Source: Bacillota bacterium
GTDB lineage: Bacteria; Bacillota; Clostridia; Christensenellales; UMGS416
Direction of reading: 5' to 3'
Length of the DNA: 13,084 nucleotides
Assembly: GCA_023428265.1 (NCBI GenBank)
Contig: JAEYYW010000071.1
Coordinates: 1-13,084 of the forward strand
The notes beneath the pieces are model-generated. The model was given only the letters and a program-made list of their open reading frames with translations, searched no databases and was not told where the DNA came from. Below, one piece after another: positions 6,489 to 13,084 of the stretch. The translations under genes and the position numbers were made by a program. Numbering within the stretch: position 1 is the first letter of the stretch; each line of letters opens with the position of its first letter.

Positions 6489-7898
6489 ATGAAACGGCAG
6501 ACATTCGGCGTAATCGTGACAACAAGGGGCTTCTTCCCCTCCCACCTGGTCAAAACCGCCAGAGACCAGATCACCGCGCTCCTGTCCGATCTGGGCTTCG
6601 GCTGCGTGATGGTCGGCGAGCAAGACACCGAACACGGCGCGATTGTGACCTATGAGGAGGCCCGCGTGTGTGCGGATCTGTTCAAGCGGCACCGGGAGGA
6701 AATCAGCGGCATCATTGTGATCCTGCCGAACTTCGGAGAGGAGCTGGGTGTGGCCGAGGCCATTGACCTGGCTGGCCTCCATGTGCCGGTGCTGATCCAA
6801 GCCTGTGACGACGCGTGGGACAAAATGGACATGGCAAACCGCCGCGACGCGTTCTGCGGAAAGATCTCGCTGTGCAACAACCTGTATCAGCGCGGCATAT
6901 CCTTCACGCTGACCGACTTGCACACCTGCGCGCTTGACAGCGAAGAGTTTCGCCGGGATGTCTCCAGGTTTGCGGCGGTCTGCCGCGTTGCGGGCGGTCT
7001 CAGGGGCGCCAGGATCGCGATGCTCGGCGCGCGGCCCATCGCCTTCAACACGGTGCGTTTCTCTGAAAAGATTCTCCAGAAGCATGGCATTGCCGTGCAG
7101 ACCGTGGACCTCTCAGAGATCCTGGCAAAAGCGACGGGCTACTCCGATATGGAGCGCCTGACGGAAAAGGCGGCGGAAATCAGGGCCTACGGCAGCATAT
7201 CCGCCGCAGTGGGAGGCGAGCTGATCGAGAAACAGGCGCGGCTTTGCTGCGCGCTGGAAGAAACGGTGGCGGCGCTCCATTGCGACGCATCCACCGTGCA
7301 GTGCTGGGACAGCGTGCAGAATAATTACGGCTGCGCAACCTGCCTGGCCATGAGCATGATGGGCGATCAAGGCAAGCCCTCCGCCTGCGAAAGCGATGTG
7401 ACAGGCGCGGTCTCCATGCTTGCGGCAAGCCTGGCGGCGGGGTCCGCCTCGGCGCTGATGGACTGGAACAACAACATCCGCGACGAGCGGGATTGCTGTG
7501 TGTCATTGCACTGCTCCAACTTCCCGAAGAGCTTCTTCCGGTCTGAAATTGAGATTGACAGCCTGGATGTGCTGGGAAGCACTCTGGGCAGCGAGAACTG
7601 CTTCGGCGCGTGCAAAGGGCAGGTGGCCCCTGGGGCGATGACCTTCCTCCGCCTCACCACCGACGACACAAAGGGCGTCATGAAGGCCTATGTGGGAGAA
7701 GGCGAATTTCTGGCCGAGCCGGTGCCCACAAAGGGCGGAGTCGCCGGCTGCCGCGTGCCGCACCTGCAGGAGCTGATGCGCCACATCTGCAAAAACGGCT
7801 ATGAGCACCATGTGTGCTTTGTGCGAGGGCATGTGGCCGACATCCTTGAGGAGGCGCTGACCAACTATATGGGAATCGATGTGTACCGGCATCGGTAA
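6489..7898 (+). CDS. L-fucose/L-arabinose isomerase-family protein, candidate sugar isomerase of the pathway
   Basis: This probable metal-dependent cytoplasmic aldose-ketose isomerase has 469 residues, shorter than classical FucI (about 590) and near AraA (about 500). The N-terminal part (GVIVTTRGFFPSHLVKTA, IVILPNFGEE, PVLIQACDD) is the Rossmann-like region of the family. Candidate metal ligands are Glu301 (ACESDVTG) and Asp325 (ALMDWNN). They are 24 residues apart, the same spacing I recall for the E. coli FucI pair Glu337/Asp361. A C-terminal histidine, either the His440-His441 pair or His448 (EHHVCFVRGH), would complete the site. The ATG at 6489 has AAGGGG (6476-6481) 7 nt upstream, overlapping the kinase stop region; the gap is only 4 nt. 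Placed between kinase and glycosidase, it should make the ketose that the kinase uses. The family does not fix the sugar: fucose, D-arabinose, L-arabinose or, by context, apiose. Confidence 0.85.
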   Translation: MKRQTFGVIVTTRGFFPSHLVKTARDQITALLSDLGFGCVMVGEQDTEHGAIVTYEEARVCADLFKRHREEISGIIVILPNFGEELGVAEAIDLAGLHVPVLIQACDDAWDKMDMANRRDAFCGKISLCNNLYQRGISFTLTDLHTCALDSEEFRRDVSRFAAVCRVAGGLRGARIAMLGARPIAFNTVRFSEKILQKHGIAVQTVDLSEILAKATGYSDMERLTEKAAEIRAYGSISAAVGGELIEKQARLCCALEETVAALHCDASTVQCWDSVQNNYGCATCLAMSMMGDQGKPSACESDVTGAVSMLAASLAAGSASALMDWNNNIRDERDCCVSLHCSNFPKSFFRSEIEIDSLDVLGSTLGSENCFGACKGQVAPGAMTFLRLTTDDTKGVMKAYVGEGEFLAEPVPTKGGVAGCRVPHLQELMRHICKNGYEHHVCFVRGHVADILEEALTNYMGIDVYRHR

Positions 7899-7936
7899 AC
7901 AAATGACACAGAGGGCTTGCAAAGGAGAGCAGAGAC

Positions 7937-9388
7937 ATGAAAATGAAACACCCGAACATTGCCGAACGGTGGTGCGCGTTTGAACTGGAGCTGGAAGGCC
8001 CGGCTGCCGGAAATCCGTTTGCCGACGTCACGCTCAGCGCGGAGTTTTCCTGCGGTAGCAGGACGTTTTCACAGCCTGGATTTTATGACGGCGACGGGCG
8101 CTACATCGTGCGCGCCATGCCGGACACCCCCGGCGACTGGTCGTTTGTGACCCGCAGCTCCTGCCCCGGCCTGGACGGCCTTGAGGGCCGGTTCACCTGC
8201 ACAGCCGCCCGGCCAACCAACCACGGCCCGGTGCGGGTGCGCAACACCTATCACTTCGCCTATGAAGACGGCGCAGCCTATTATCCGTTTGGAACCACCT
8301 GCTACGCGTGGACGCACCAGGGGGAAGAGCTGGAGCGGCAGACGCTGAAAACCCTCTCGGAAGCGCCGTTTAACAAAATGCGGATGTGCGTGTTTCCAAA
8401 GCACTACGATTACAACAAAAACGAGCCGGAGCTCTATCCGTTTGAGGGCTCGCTGGATGCCGGCTGGGATTTCGGACGCTTCAACCCCGCGTTTTTCAGG
8501 CACCTGGAAACCCGGATCAAAGACCTGATGGAGCTTGGCATTGAAGCCGATCTGATCCTGTTTCACCCCTATGACAAGTGGGGGCTCTCTACGATGGATG
8601 CCGCCACAGACATCCGCTATCTCCACTACATCGTCGCCCGGCTTGCGGCCTACCGCAACGTGTGGTGGTCCTTTGCAAACGAATATGACCTGATGAAGAA
8701 ATCACTGGCCGACTGGGAGCAGTATGCCGCCGTCGTGATGGACTGCGACCCCTACGCCCACCTGCGCTCCATCCACAATTGCTTTCATTTCTATGACCAC
8801 GCCAGGCCCTGGATCACCCATTGCAGCGTGCAGCGGGTGGACGTCTACAAGACCAGTGAACAGGTGAACGAATGGCGCGACCGCTATCGGAAGCCCGTCG
8901 TGGTGGATGAGTGCGCCTATGAGGGCAACATCAACCACGGCTGGGGCAACATCACCGGCATGGAGATGACACGGCGCTTTTGGGAAGGAACGGTGCGCGG
9001 CGGCTATGTGGGCCATGGCGAGACCTATTACAACCCTGAAGAGGTGCTGTGGTGGTCCAAGGGCGGCAGCCTGCGGGGCGAAAGCCCGGCCAGGATCGCC
9101 TTCCTCCGGCAGATTGTGGAAGAGGGGCCGGAGCAGGGTCTTTCTCCCATTGCCTATGAGTGGGATATTCCCTGCGGTGGTGTGCCCGGCGAATATTATC
9201 TGTTCTACTTCGGCTTTTACCAGCCGTCCTTCCGCATCTTCCGCCTGCCAGAAGGCCTTGACCTTGTTGTGGACGTGATTGACACCTGGAACATGACCGT
9301 GGAAAGACTGCCCGGTGTATACAGCGGGGAGTTCAGAATCGATATGCCGGGGCGCCAGCATATCGCGGTCAGGATGAGGAAAGCGTAG
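7937..9388 (+). CDS. DUF5060 / apiosidase-like (DUF4038) / DUF5605 glycoside hydrolase
   Basis: This 483-residue probable glycosidase has no signal peptide or membrane segment, so it should act on imported oligosaccharides or glycosides in the cytoplasm. The N-terminal beta-sandwich (about residues 5-75) matches DUF5060 (WCAFELELEG, NPFADVTL, GFYDGDGRYIVRAMPDTPGDW). The TIM-barrel domain (about 95-390) is of the DUF4038 type, named apiosidase-like after the GH140 apiosidase. It carries PFGTTCYAWTH, WWSFANEYDLM with Glu249 (Asn-Glu pair, likely acid/base), VVVDECAYEG with Glu325 (likely nucleophile) and GHGETYYNPEE (Glu362). The tail (about 395-483) looks like DUF5605. AAAGGAGAG (7921-7929) supports the ATG at 7937. 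It is the last gene of the operon, 38 nt after the isomerase stop and just before a terminator. The domain calls are good; apiosidase activity is inferred from fold and context, and other exo-glycosidase activities are possible. Confidence 0.85.
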   Translation: MKMKHPNIAERWCAFELELEGPAAGNPFADVTLSAEFSCGSRTFSQPGFYDGDGRYIVRAMPDTPGDWSFVTRSSCPGLDGLEGRFTCTAARPTNHGPVRVRNTYHFAYEDGAAYYPFGTTCYAWTHQGEELERQTLKTLSEAPFNKMRMCVFPKHYDYNKNEPELYPFEGSLDAGWDFGRFNPAFFRHLETRIKDLMELGIEADLILFHPYDKWGLSTMDAATDIRYLHYIVARLAAYRNVWWSFANEYDLMKKSLADWEQYAAVVMDCDPYAHLRSIHNCFHFYDHARPWITHCSVQRVDVYKTSEQVNEWRDRYRKPVVVDECAYEGNINHGWGNITGMEMTRRFWEGTVRGGYVGHGETYYNPEEVLWWSKGGSLRGESPARIAFLRQIVEEGPEQGLSPIAYEWDIPCGGVPGEYYLFYFGFYQPSFRIFRLPEGLDLVVDVIDTWNMTVERLPGVYSGEFRIDMPGRQHIAVRMRKA

Positions 9389-9426
9389 CGGCCGGAAAGC
9401 GATGCCAACAGAGCGTAAAACCACAA

Positions 9427-9455
9427 GAAAAGGGGCCCGGCAGGGCCTCTTTTTT
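9427..9455 (+). terminator. Intrinsic terminator of the sugar operon
   Basis: AGGGGCCC (9431-9438) pairs with GGGCCTCT (9443-9450), an 8-bp stem with one G-U pair closing a GGCA tetraloop. T9450-T9455 follow, and A-rich sequence precedes. It lies 42 nt after the glycosidase stop and separates this operon from the two-component genes. Confidence 0.88.
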
Positions 9456-9496
9456 ATCGTGTTTTTGAAATGTGCCTGGCGGGCGGCGAAATAGCA

Positions 9497-9525
9497 TTGA
9501 CGGTGAGTAACATTTTTGTTATTTT
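9497..9525 (+). promoter_or_regulatory. Probable promoter of the two-component operon, with an overlapping inverted repeat
   Basis: TTGACG (9497-9502), a 17-bp spacer and TATTTT (9520-9525) form a moderate sigma-A promoter. It sits in a locally AT-rich stretch 70-100 nt before the histidine kinase start. The inverted repeat TAACA (9508-9512) / TGTTA (9517-9521) lies in the spacer and touches the -10. It could be an operator or chance in AT-rich DNA. Confidence 0.5.
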
Positions 9526-9595
9526 TATCACATAATATGCAAATCATTTCATATGGTTGGCATAACAATTGAAAAACTTAAGCGGGGCTGTATTG

Positions 9596-11377
9596 ATGCG
9601 GCGAATCAGGGAACTTCAATCCAGATTGAAACTGGTGAACATCAGCATCCGCACAAAGCTATTGCTGATATACCTGTTCTGTGTGCTGATCCCAACGATC
9701 ATCTTTTCATCCACCATTTATGCTTCAACATTGCAAAGCGCAAAAAAGGAGAAGCTCATCCTGGCCCAGCAATCTCTGGAGAGAATCACCAACACCATCG
9801 GGGAAAGCGCCATCAGCGCCATTGAGCTATCCAACATCATTTATCCCGACGAACGCATGTATGAGCACATCAACCGCCTCTATACCGACAGGAAGCTGTG
9901 TCTGGACGACTACAACGCCTATCTCAAGGATGCATGGAACAAGTTGCTGCCCTATAACACAAACATCGTGCTGTTTACCGTGTATACCGACAACGGCACG
10001 CTGCTCAACGGCAGCCACCTGAACCGTGTGGATTCCGGCGTCATGCAGACCGATTGGTATCAGAAATATGCCGCCACCGACGGTGCCACCAGGTTTCTCG
10101 CCCACACCGATGAGGTGTTTGCCGGATCGGTCAAAATGAAATCGGTGTCGCTTTTCCGCAAAATCAATTACATGTATAGCCCCAAATATCATCACTTCCT
10201 CAAGATCACGTTTCAACCCAACATGCTGGACAAGATACTTACCAAAGAGCAGCTGCCCGGCATTGTCTATGTGATGGATAAAGACAGCCGCGTGGTCGCC
10301 CAGACCAAACAGGAAAACGGAGCCGACCAAAGCGGGACAGACTTCCCCCTTTTTGAAGAGACAGCCGAAACCGCCGGCCACATCACACTGGAAGCCCCCA
10401 TACGCATGATGGAAGGCTGGCAGGTTGTCTGCGTGCTGGACCGAGACTTTGTGGGCGATAGCTTTCAAAGCAGCTGGCTTCAGATGATGTCCTTGATCGT
10501 GGCCACCACGGTGTTTGCAAGCGTGATCATCTATACCATCTCCGCCTCGCTATACCGGCGCATCGCGATGCTGGTGGAGCACATGGGAAAAGTGGGCAGA
10601 GAGGAATATCTGCTGATCCCCGAGCACAACCGGGGCAACGACGAAGTCGGGCTGCTGATCACTTCCACAAACAAGATGATTGCAAAGATCCGCCTGCTGA
10701 TTGAGGATGTGTATAAAGCCAAGATTCGCGAAACCCAGCTGGAGCTGATGAAAAAGCAATCGGAGCTAAGCGCTCTGCAGGGCCAGGTGAACCCCCATTT
10801 CATGTTCAACGTGCTGGAAACGATCCGCCTGAAGGCTTATATGCGCAACGAGTTTGAGACCTCGCGGATCGTGAAATACATGTCGAGGCTGTTTCGCAAG
10901 CTGCTCACCTGGAACGAAGACCTGATCGCGCTTTCGGAGGAGCTGTCATTTATCAAGGAGTATCTGGAAATCCAGCAATACCGTTATGAAGAGGAACTGA
11001 ATGTCGAGATTAAGGCCGACCCGCAGGTCATGGGGCTCAAGATCCCAAAAATGACGCTGCAAACGTTGGTGGACAACTCCTGCGAGCACGGTTTTTCCGA
11101 CACCAGTGGCCTGAAGATGATCAAGGTTACGGCGATACGCTCCGGAGACGCCGTGGAGCTAAGGGTGTATGACAACGGCAAGGGGATGGAAGCAGACCGG
11201 GTGGCCGGCCTTGACGCCGAACACAGCGATGGCATCGGCATCAAAAATGTCATCGGAAGGCTGAAGCTGTATTTTGGCGAGCACTGCTCCTTCCGGGTGG
11301 AATCCGCCCCCGGCCAGTTCACCGAGATCATACTCTGTTTCGACTATGCCTGGATGAAGGAGCACAACTATGTATAA
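9596..11377 (+). CDS. YesM-type sensor histidine kinase
   Basis: This is a membrane-bound sensor kinase of 593 residues, close to the usual size of YesM-like proteins. It has TM1 (about 22-43), an extracellular sensing region of about 250 residues without a family I can name with certainty (Cache-like by position), and TM2 (about 297-318). A HAMP-type linker follows (about 319-370). The His_kinase domain has QVNPHFMFNVLETIRL with phospho-acceptor His401. The ATPase has N box LVDNSCEHGF (Asn494), G1 box VYDNGKGM (Asp526) and G2 box GIGIKNV (about 546). I prefer the ATG at 9596, giving MRRIREL just before the first helix, with GGGG 9 nt upstream. An upstream TTG at 9569 lacks a ribosome site. 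It overlaps the response regulator gene by 8 nt. It probably senses an extracellular sugar or oligosaccharide and phosphorylates that partner. Confidence 0.94.
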   Translation: MRRIRELQSRLKLVNISIRTKLLLIYLFCVLIPTIIFSSTIYASTLQSAKKEKLILAQQSLERITNTIGESAISAIELSNIIYPDERMYEHINRLYTDRKLCLDDYNAYLKDAWNKLLPYNTNIVLFTVYTDNGTLLNGSHLNRVDSGVMQTDWYQKYAATDGATRFLAHTDEVFAGSVKMKSVSLFRKINYMYSPKYHHFLKITFQPNMLDKILTKEQLPGIVYVMDKDSRVVAQTKQENGADQSGTDFPLFEETAETAGHITLEAPIRMMEGWQVVCVLDRDFVGDSFQSSWLQMMSLIVATTVFASVIIYTISASLYRRIAMLVEHMGKVGREEYLLIPEHNRGNDEVGLLITSTNKMIAKIRLLIEDVYKAKIRETQLELMKKQSELSALQGQVNPHFMFNVLETIRLKAYMRNEFETSRIVKYMSRLFRKLLTWNEDLIALSEELSFIKEYLEIQQYRYEEELNVEIKADPQVMGLKIPKMTLQTLVDNSCEHGFSDTSGLKMIKVTAIRSGDAVELRVYDNGKGMEADRVAGLDAEHSDGIGIKNVIGRLKLYFGEHCSFRVESAPGQFTEIILCFDYAWMKEHNYV

Positions 11378-12935
11378 GGTCATTCTTGTGGATGATGAAA
11401 AGCAAATCACAGACGGCCTGAGCAAGATGATCCGGTGGCCGGAGCTGGGATATGAGGTGGTCGCCACCGCGCGCAACGGCATGGAGGCAATCCCGCTGAT
11501 CAAATCGATCAAGCCTGACCTGGTTGTCACAGACGTGCGCATGCCGGAAATGGACGGGCTGAAAATGCTGGAGCTGGTGCGCCGCCACATCTCCCAGGAC
11601 GTGGAGTTCATCATCCTGAGCGGTTTTTCCGATTTCCAGTATGCCCGCAAGGCGATGCAATTCAATGTGAGAAGCTACATCCTGAAACCCATTGACGAGT
11701 CAGAACTCTATGGCGCACTGCTGGACATCAAGGCGGTGCTGAACGATAAGGAGATCCGCGCAAACCACCGGATCAGATCCTTCCTCAATGGGTTTCTGTT
11801 TTGCGGCGAGGCGGAGACGCCGGAGGCGTTCCCCGATGAGGAAGAGCAGTATGGCCTGCGCTACGTCGTGGTGCAGCGGCATGAGCTCTACGAATCCCTC
11901 TCGGCCAGCGGGCCGGATGACTGGCGGCCCGATCTGTTTCAGGCCGTCGCGGGCCTTTTCGGCGACGCCTCGATGCGGTTCGTGCTCCGCCAGGATCGTG
12001 ACCGCTGCCACATTGTGGTGGGCAAGAGCCTGCTGCTCCGCTATGACAATGACCCGAGGCGGCTGGTCCACTCACTGCACGAGCACCTGAGCGCGGCGGC
12101 GGGCATCCAGACGGATATCCTGGTGGGCCGGCATGTTTCCGGCAGCAGGGATCTGCACGAGTCGGTGCAGTCCATTTATCACTGCCGCAACAAAATGTTC
12201 TATATGCAAGGGCCATCCGTGATTTTCCATGAAGACATCTGCAATGAGAAATTCAGCAAGGCTTATGAAGACAACGGCCTGGTCATCAAAACCATCTCGG
12301 CATTTCGCAAAAACGACATGGACCGGCTCAGCGCCTGCATTGTGCAGATGGTGGAGCATTTCACAAAACTACAGGTGGTGCCGGAAATCGCGCTGGTGCA
12401 TCTGGACAGCACGATGGCCTCGGTGCTGCAGATCCTTTCGGAAAGCCAGGAGGATGTGAGATCGGCGCTTGAGCAGTATGCCTTTTTCAAGCGGATTCAG
12501 AGCCGCGTGAGCATTCACAACCTTGCGGATCTGGCGTTGCAATTTTGCCAGGCCTGCAACAGTCTTTCGCTTGCCGGCAAGAGGATTGAGCACGGCGACA
12601 TCGTGGCCAGAGTGGCCCGCTATGTGGAGGAGAATTACGCCCAGCCCCTGAAGATCAACGACATCGCCGACCGGTTCTACGTGAACCCGGCATATCTGGG
12701 GCAGCAATTTGCCAAGAAGAGGGGCTTCTCGCTGAACCATTACATCAACTCCGTACGCATTGAGAAAGCAAAGGAACTGCTGGCAACCACACCGAGAAGG
12801 GTTTATGAAATCGCGGCAATGGCGGGTTTTGACGACCCGAACTATTTCTCTTCCAAATTTCTGGAATACACCGGCTGCACACCGTCAGAATATCGCGGTC
12901 AGTCCGAAGGGTCGGCTGCCAGGCAATCTCACTGA
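11370..12935 (+). CDS. YesN-type response regulator with AraC-family DNA-binding domain
   Basis: This cytoplasmic transcription regulator has 521 residues. The receiver domain (about 1-120) has the acidic pair Asp8-Asp9, phospho-acceptor Asp55 (VVTDVRMPEMDG), Ser84 (ILSGFSDF) and Lys106 (YILKPID), so it looks fully active. A long linker domain (about 130-405) without a recognisable motif is usual for YesN-like proteins. The C-terminal AraC domain (about 411-515) has two helix-turn-helices: LKINDIADRFYVNPAYLGQQF and VYEIAAMAGFDDPNYFSSKF, ending TGCTPSEYR. AAGGAG (11357-11362), 7 nt before the ATG at 11370, is inside the kinase gene, and the 8-nt overlap means coupled translation. The likely target is the promoter region directly downstream (before 13063); control of the upstream operon is also possible. 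No clear terminator follows. Confidence 0.94.
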   Translation: MYKVILVDDEKQITDGLSKMIRWPELGYEVVATARNGMEAIPLIKSIKPDLVVTDVRMPEMDGLKMLELVRRHISQDVEFIILSGFSDFQYARKAMQFNVRSYILKPIDESELYGALLDIKAVLNDKEIRANHRIRSFLNGFLFCGEAETPEAFPDEEEQYGLRYVVVQRHELYESLSASGPDDWRPDLFQAVAGLFGDASMRFVLRQDRDRCHIVVGKSLLLRYDNDPRRLVHSLHEHLSAAAGIQTDILVGRHVSGSRDLHESVQSIYHCRNKMFYMQGPSVIFHEDICNEKFSKAYEDNGLVIKTISAFRKNDMDRLSACIVQMVEHFTKLQVVPEIALVHLDSTMASVLQILSESQEDVRSALEQYAFFKRIQSRVSIHNLADLALQFCQACNSLSLAGKRIEHGDIVARVARYVEENYAQPLKINDIADRFYVNPAYLGQQFAKKRGFSLNHYINSVRIEKAKELLATTPRRVYEIAAMAGFDDPNYFSSKFLEYTGCTPSEYRGQSEGSAARQSH

Positions 12936-12946
12936 TCCATTTTTAG

Positions 12947-12973
12947 ATAAAAAATTTACCACCTATAAAAAAT
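12947..12973. repeat. Direct repeat upstream of the 13063 gene
   Basis: The 9-mer ATAAAAAAT occurs at 12947-12955 and again at 12965-12973, start to start 18 bp. AraC-family regulators commonly bind direct half-sites about two helical turns apart, and the neighbouring response regulator is of that family. The sequence is very AT-rich, so chance or an A-tract bend is a serious alternative. Confidence 0.35.
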
Positions 12974-13005
12974 CAAGAAAACGCTATATTTTTCTTAGGG
13001 AGTGC

Positions 13006-13027
13006 AATGTGCACATTATTTTATAAT
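13006..13027 (+). promoter_or_regulatory. Promoter -10 with adjoining perfect palindrome, before the truncated last gene
   Basis: TATAAT (13022-13027) is a consensus -10 box about 36 nt before the ATG at 13063. No good -35 hexamer lies 16-18 bp upstream (the bases there read GGAGTG), which points to activator dependence. Just upstream is the perfect 12-bp palindrome AATGTGCACATT (13006-13017), filling the spacer region, a likely regulator-binding site. The stretch 12936-13062 is far more AT-rich than the genes and holds no other element I can support. Confidence 0.5.
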
Positions 13028-13062
13028 AATTTTACAACAAAATACTGTAAGGAGGTATTTGT

Positions 13063-13084
13063 ATGAGACTGGCCAAGCCCGTAA
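13063..13084 (+). CDS. Start of a gene, cut by the window end
   Basis: The first seven codons (MRLAKPV) of an open frame are present, preceded by an excellent ribosome site TAAGGAGGT (13048-13056), 6-7 nt before the ATG. The product cannot be identified from seven residues. Its place after a YesM/YesN pair in a sugar locus makes an ABC-transporter solute-binding protein or permease the usual expectation, but this is only inference. Confidence 0.6.

Noticed and set aside
8702..9568. Minus-strand open frame of 288 codons opposite the glycosidase gene
   Set aside because: It is a shadow of the glycosidase coding sequence, crosses the operon terminator and has no recognisable protein features.
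9569..9595. TTG start adding nine residues to the histidine kinase
   Set aside because: No convincing ribosome site precedes it, while the ATG at 9596 has GGGG at suitable distance and gives the normal short cytoplasmic lead before TM1.
12939..12955. ATTTTT / AAAAAT hairpin after the response regulator as a terminator
   Set aside because: The stem is only six A-U pairs with no G-C pair and no following U-run, too weak for intrinsic termination.

Overview
The window is a carbohydrate-utilisation locus from what looks like a fairly G+C-rich Bacillota (Clostridia- or Paenibacillus-like). The signs are strong GGAGG-type ribosome sites, good sigma-A promoters with 17-bp spacers, a transketolase split into two genes, and a YesM/YesN-type two-component pair. 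The sequence does not allow a species or genus to be named. I see no RNA gene, insertion sequence, integrase or CRISPR array.

Layout. (1) 1-2020, plus strand: the 3' part of an MFS transporter gene (its first membrane segment lies outside the window), then an EstA/FrmB-like alpha/beta-hydrolase whose nucleophile serine is an alanine. A symmetric hairpin terminator at 1987-2019 serves this pair and the convergent gene. (2) 2036-3046, minus strand: a LacI-family repressor. (3) 3047-3204: a compact divergent control region. It holds one good sigma-A promoter facing each way and several copies of a TTYACTGWAT-like element, one of them a perfect palindrome inside the spacer of the repressor's own promoter. 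(4) 3205-9388, plus strand: a tight five-gene operon of transketolase N-half, transketolase C-half, FGGY sugar kinase, fucose/arabinose-isomerase-family protein, and a cytoplasmic DUF5060/apiosidase-like/DUF5605 glycosidase. It is closed by a terminator at 9427-9455. (5) 9497-12935: a sensor histidine kinase and a response regulator with an AraC-type DNA-binding domain, overlapping by 8 nt. (6) 12936-13084: an AT-rich promoter region with a perfect 12-bp palindrome, and the first seven codons of a further gene.

How the parts may work together. The five-gene operon reads as a complete route: a glycosidase releases a sugar inside the cell, an aldose-ketose isomerase makes the ketose, a glycerol-kinase-like enzyme with an altered pocket phosphorylates it, and a dedicated transketolase passes a two-carbon unit to central metabolism. 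A split transketolase, an FGGY kinase and an apiosidase-fold hydrolase together suggest D-apiose: apioside to D-apiose, D-apulose, D-apulose 4-phosphate, then xylulose 5-phosphate plus dihydroxyacetone phosphate. This is inference. A pentose or tetrose route that uses the same enzyme classes is the main alternative. If the apiose reading is right, the fucose-isomerase-type protein would be the apiose isomerase, which is the most novel point here. The LacI protein probably represses the operon and itself. The two-component pair probably senses the extracellular sugar and controls the gene starting at 13063, possibly a solute-binding protein of an ABC importer.
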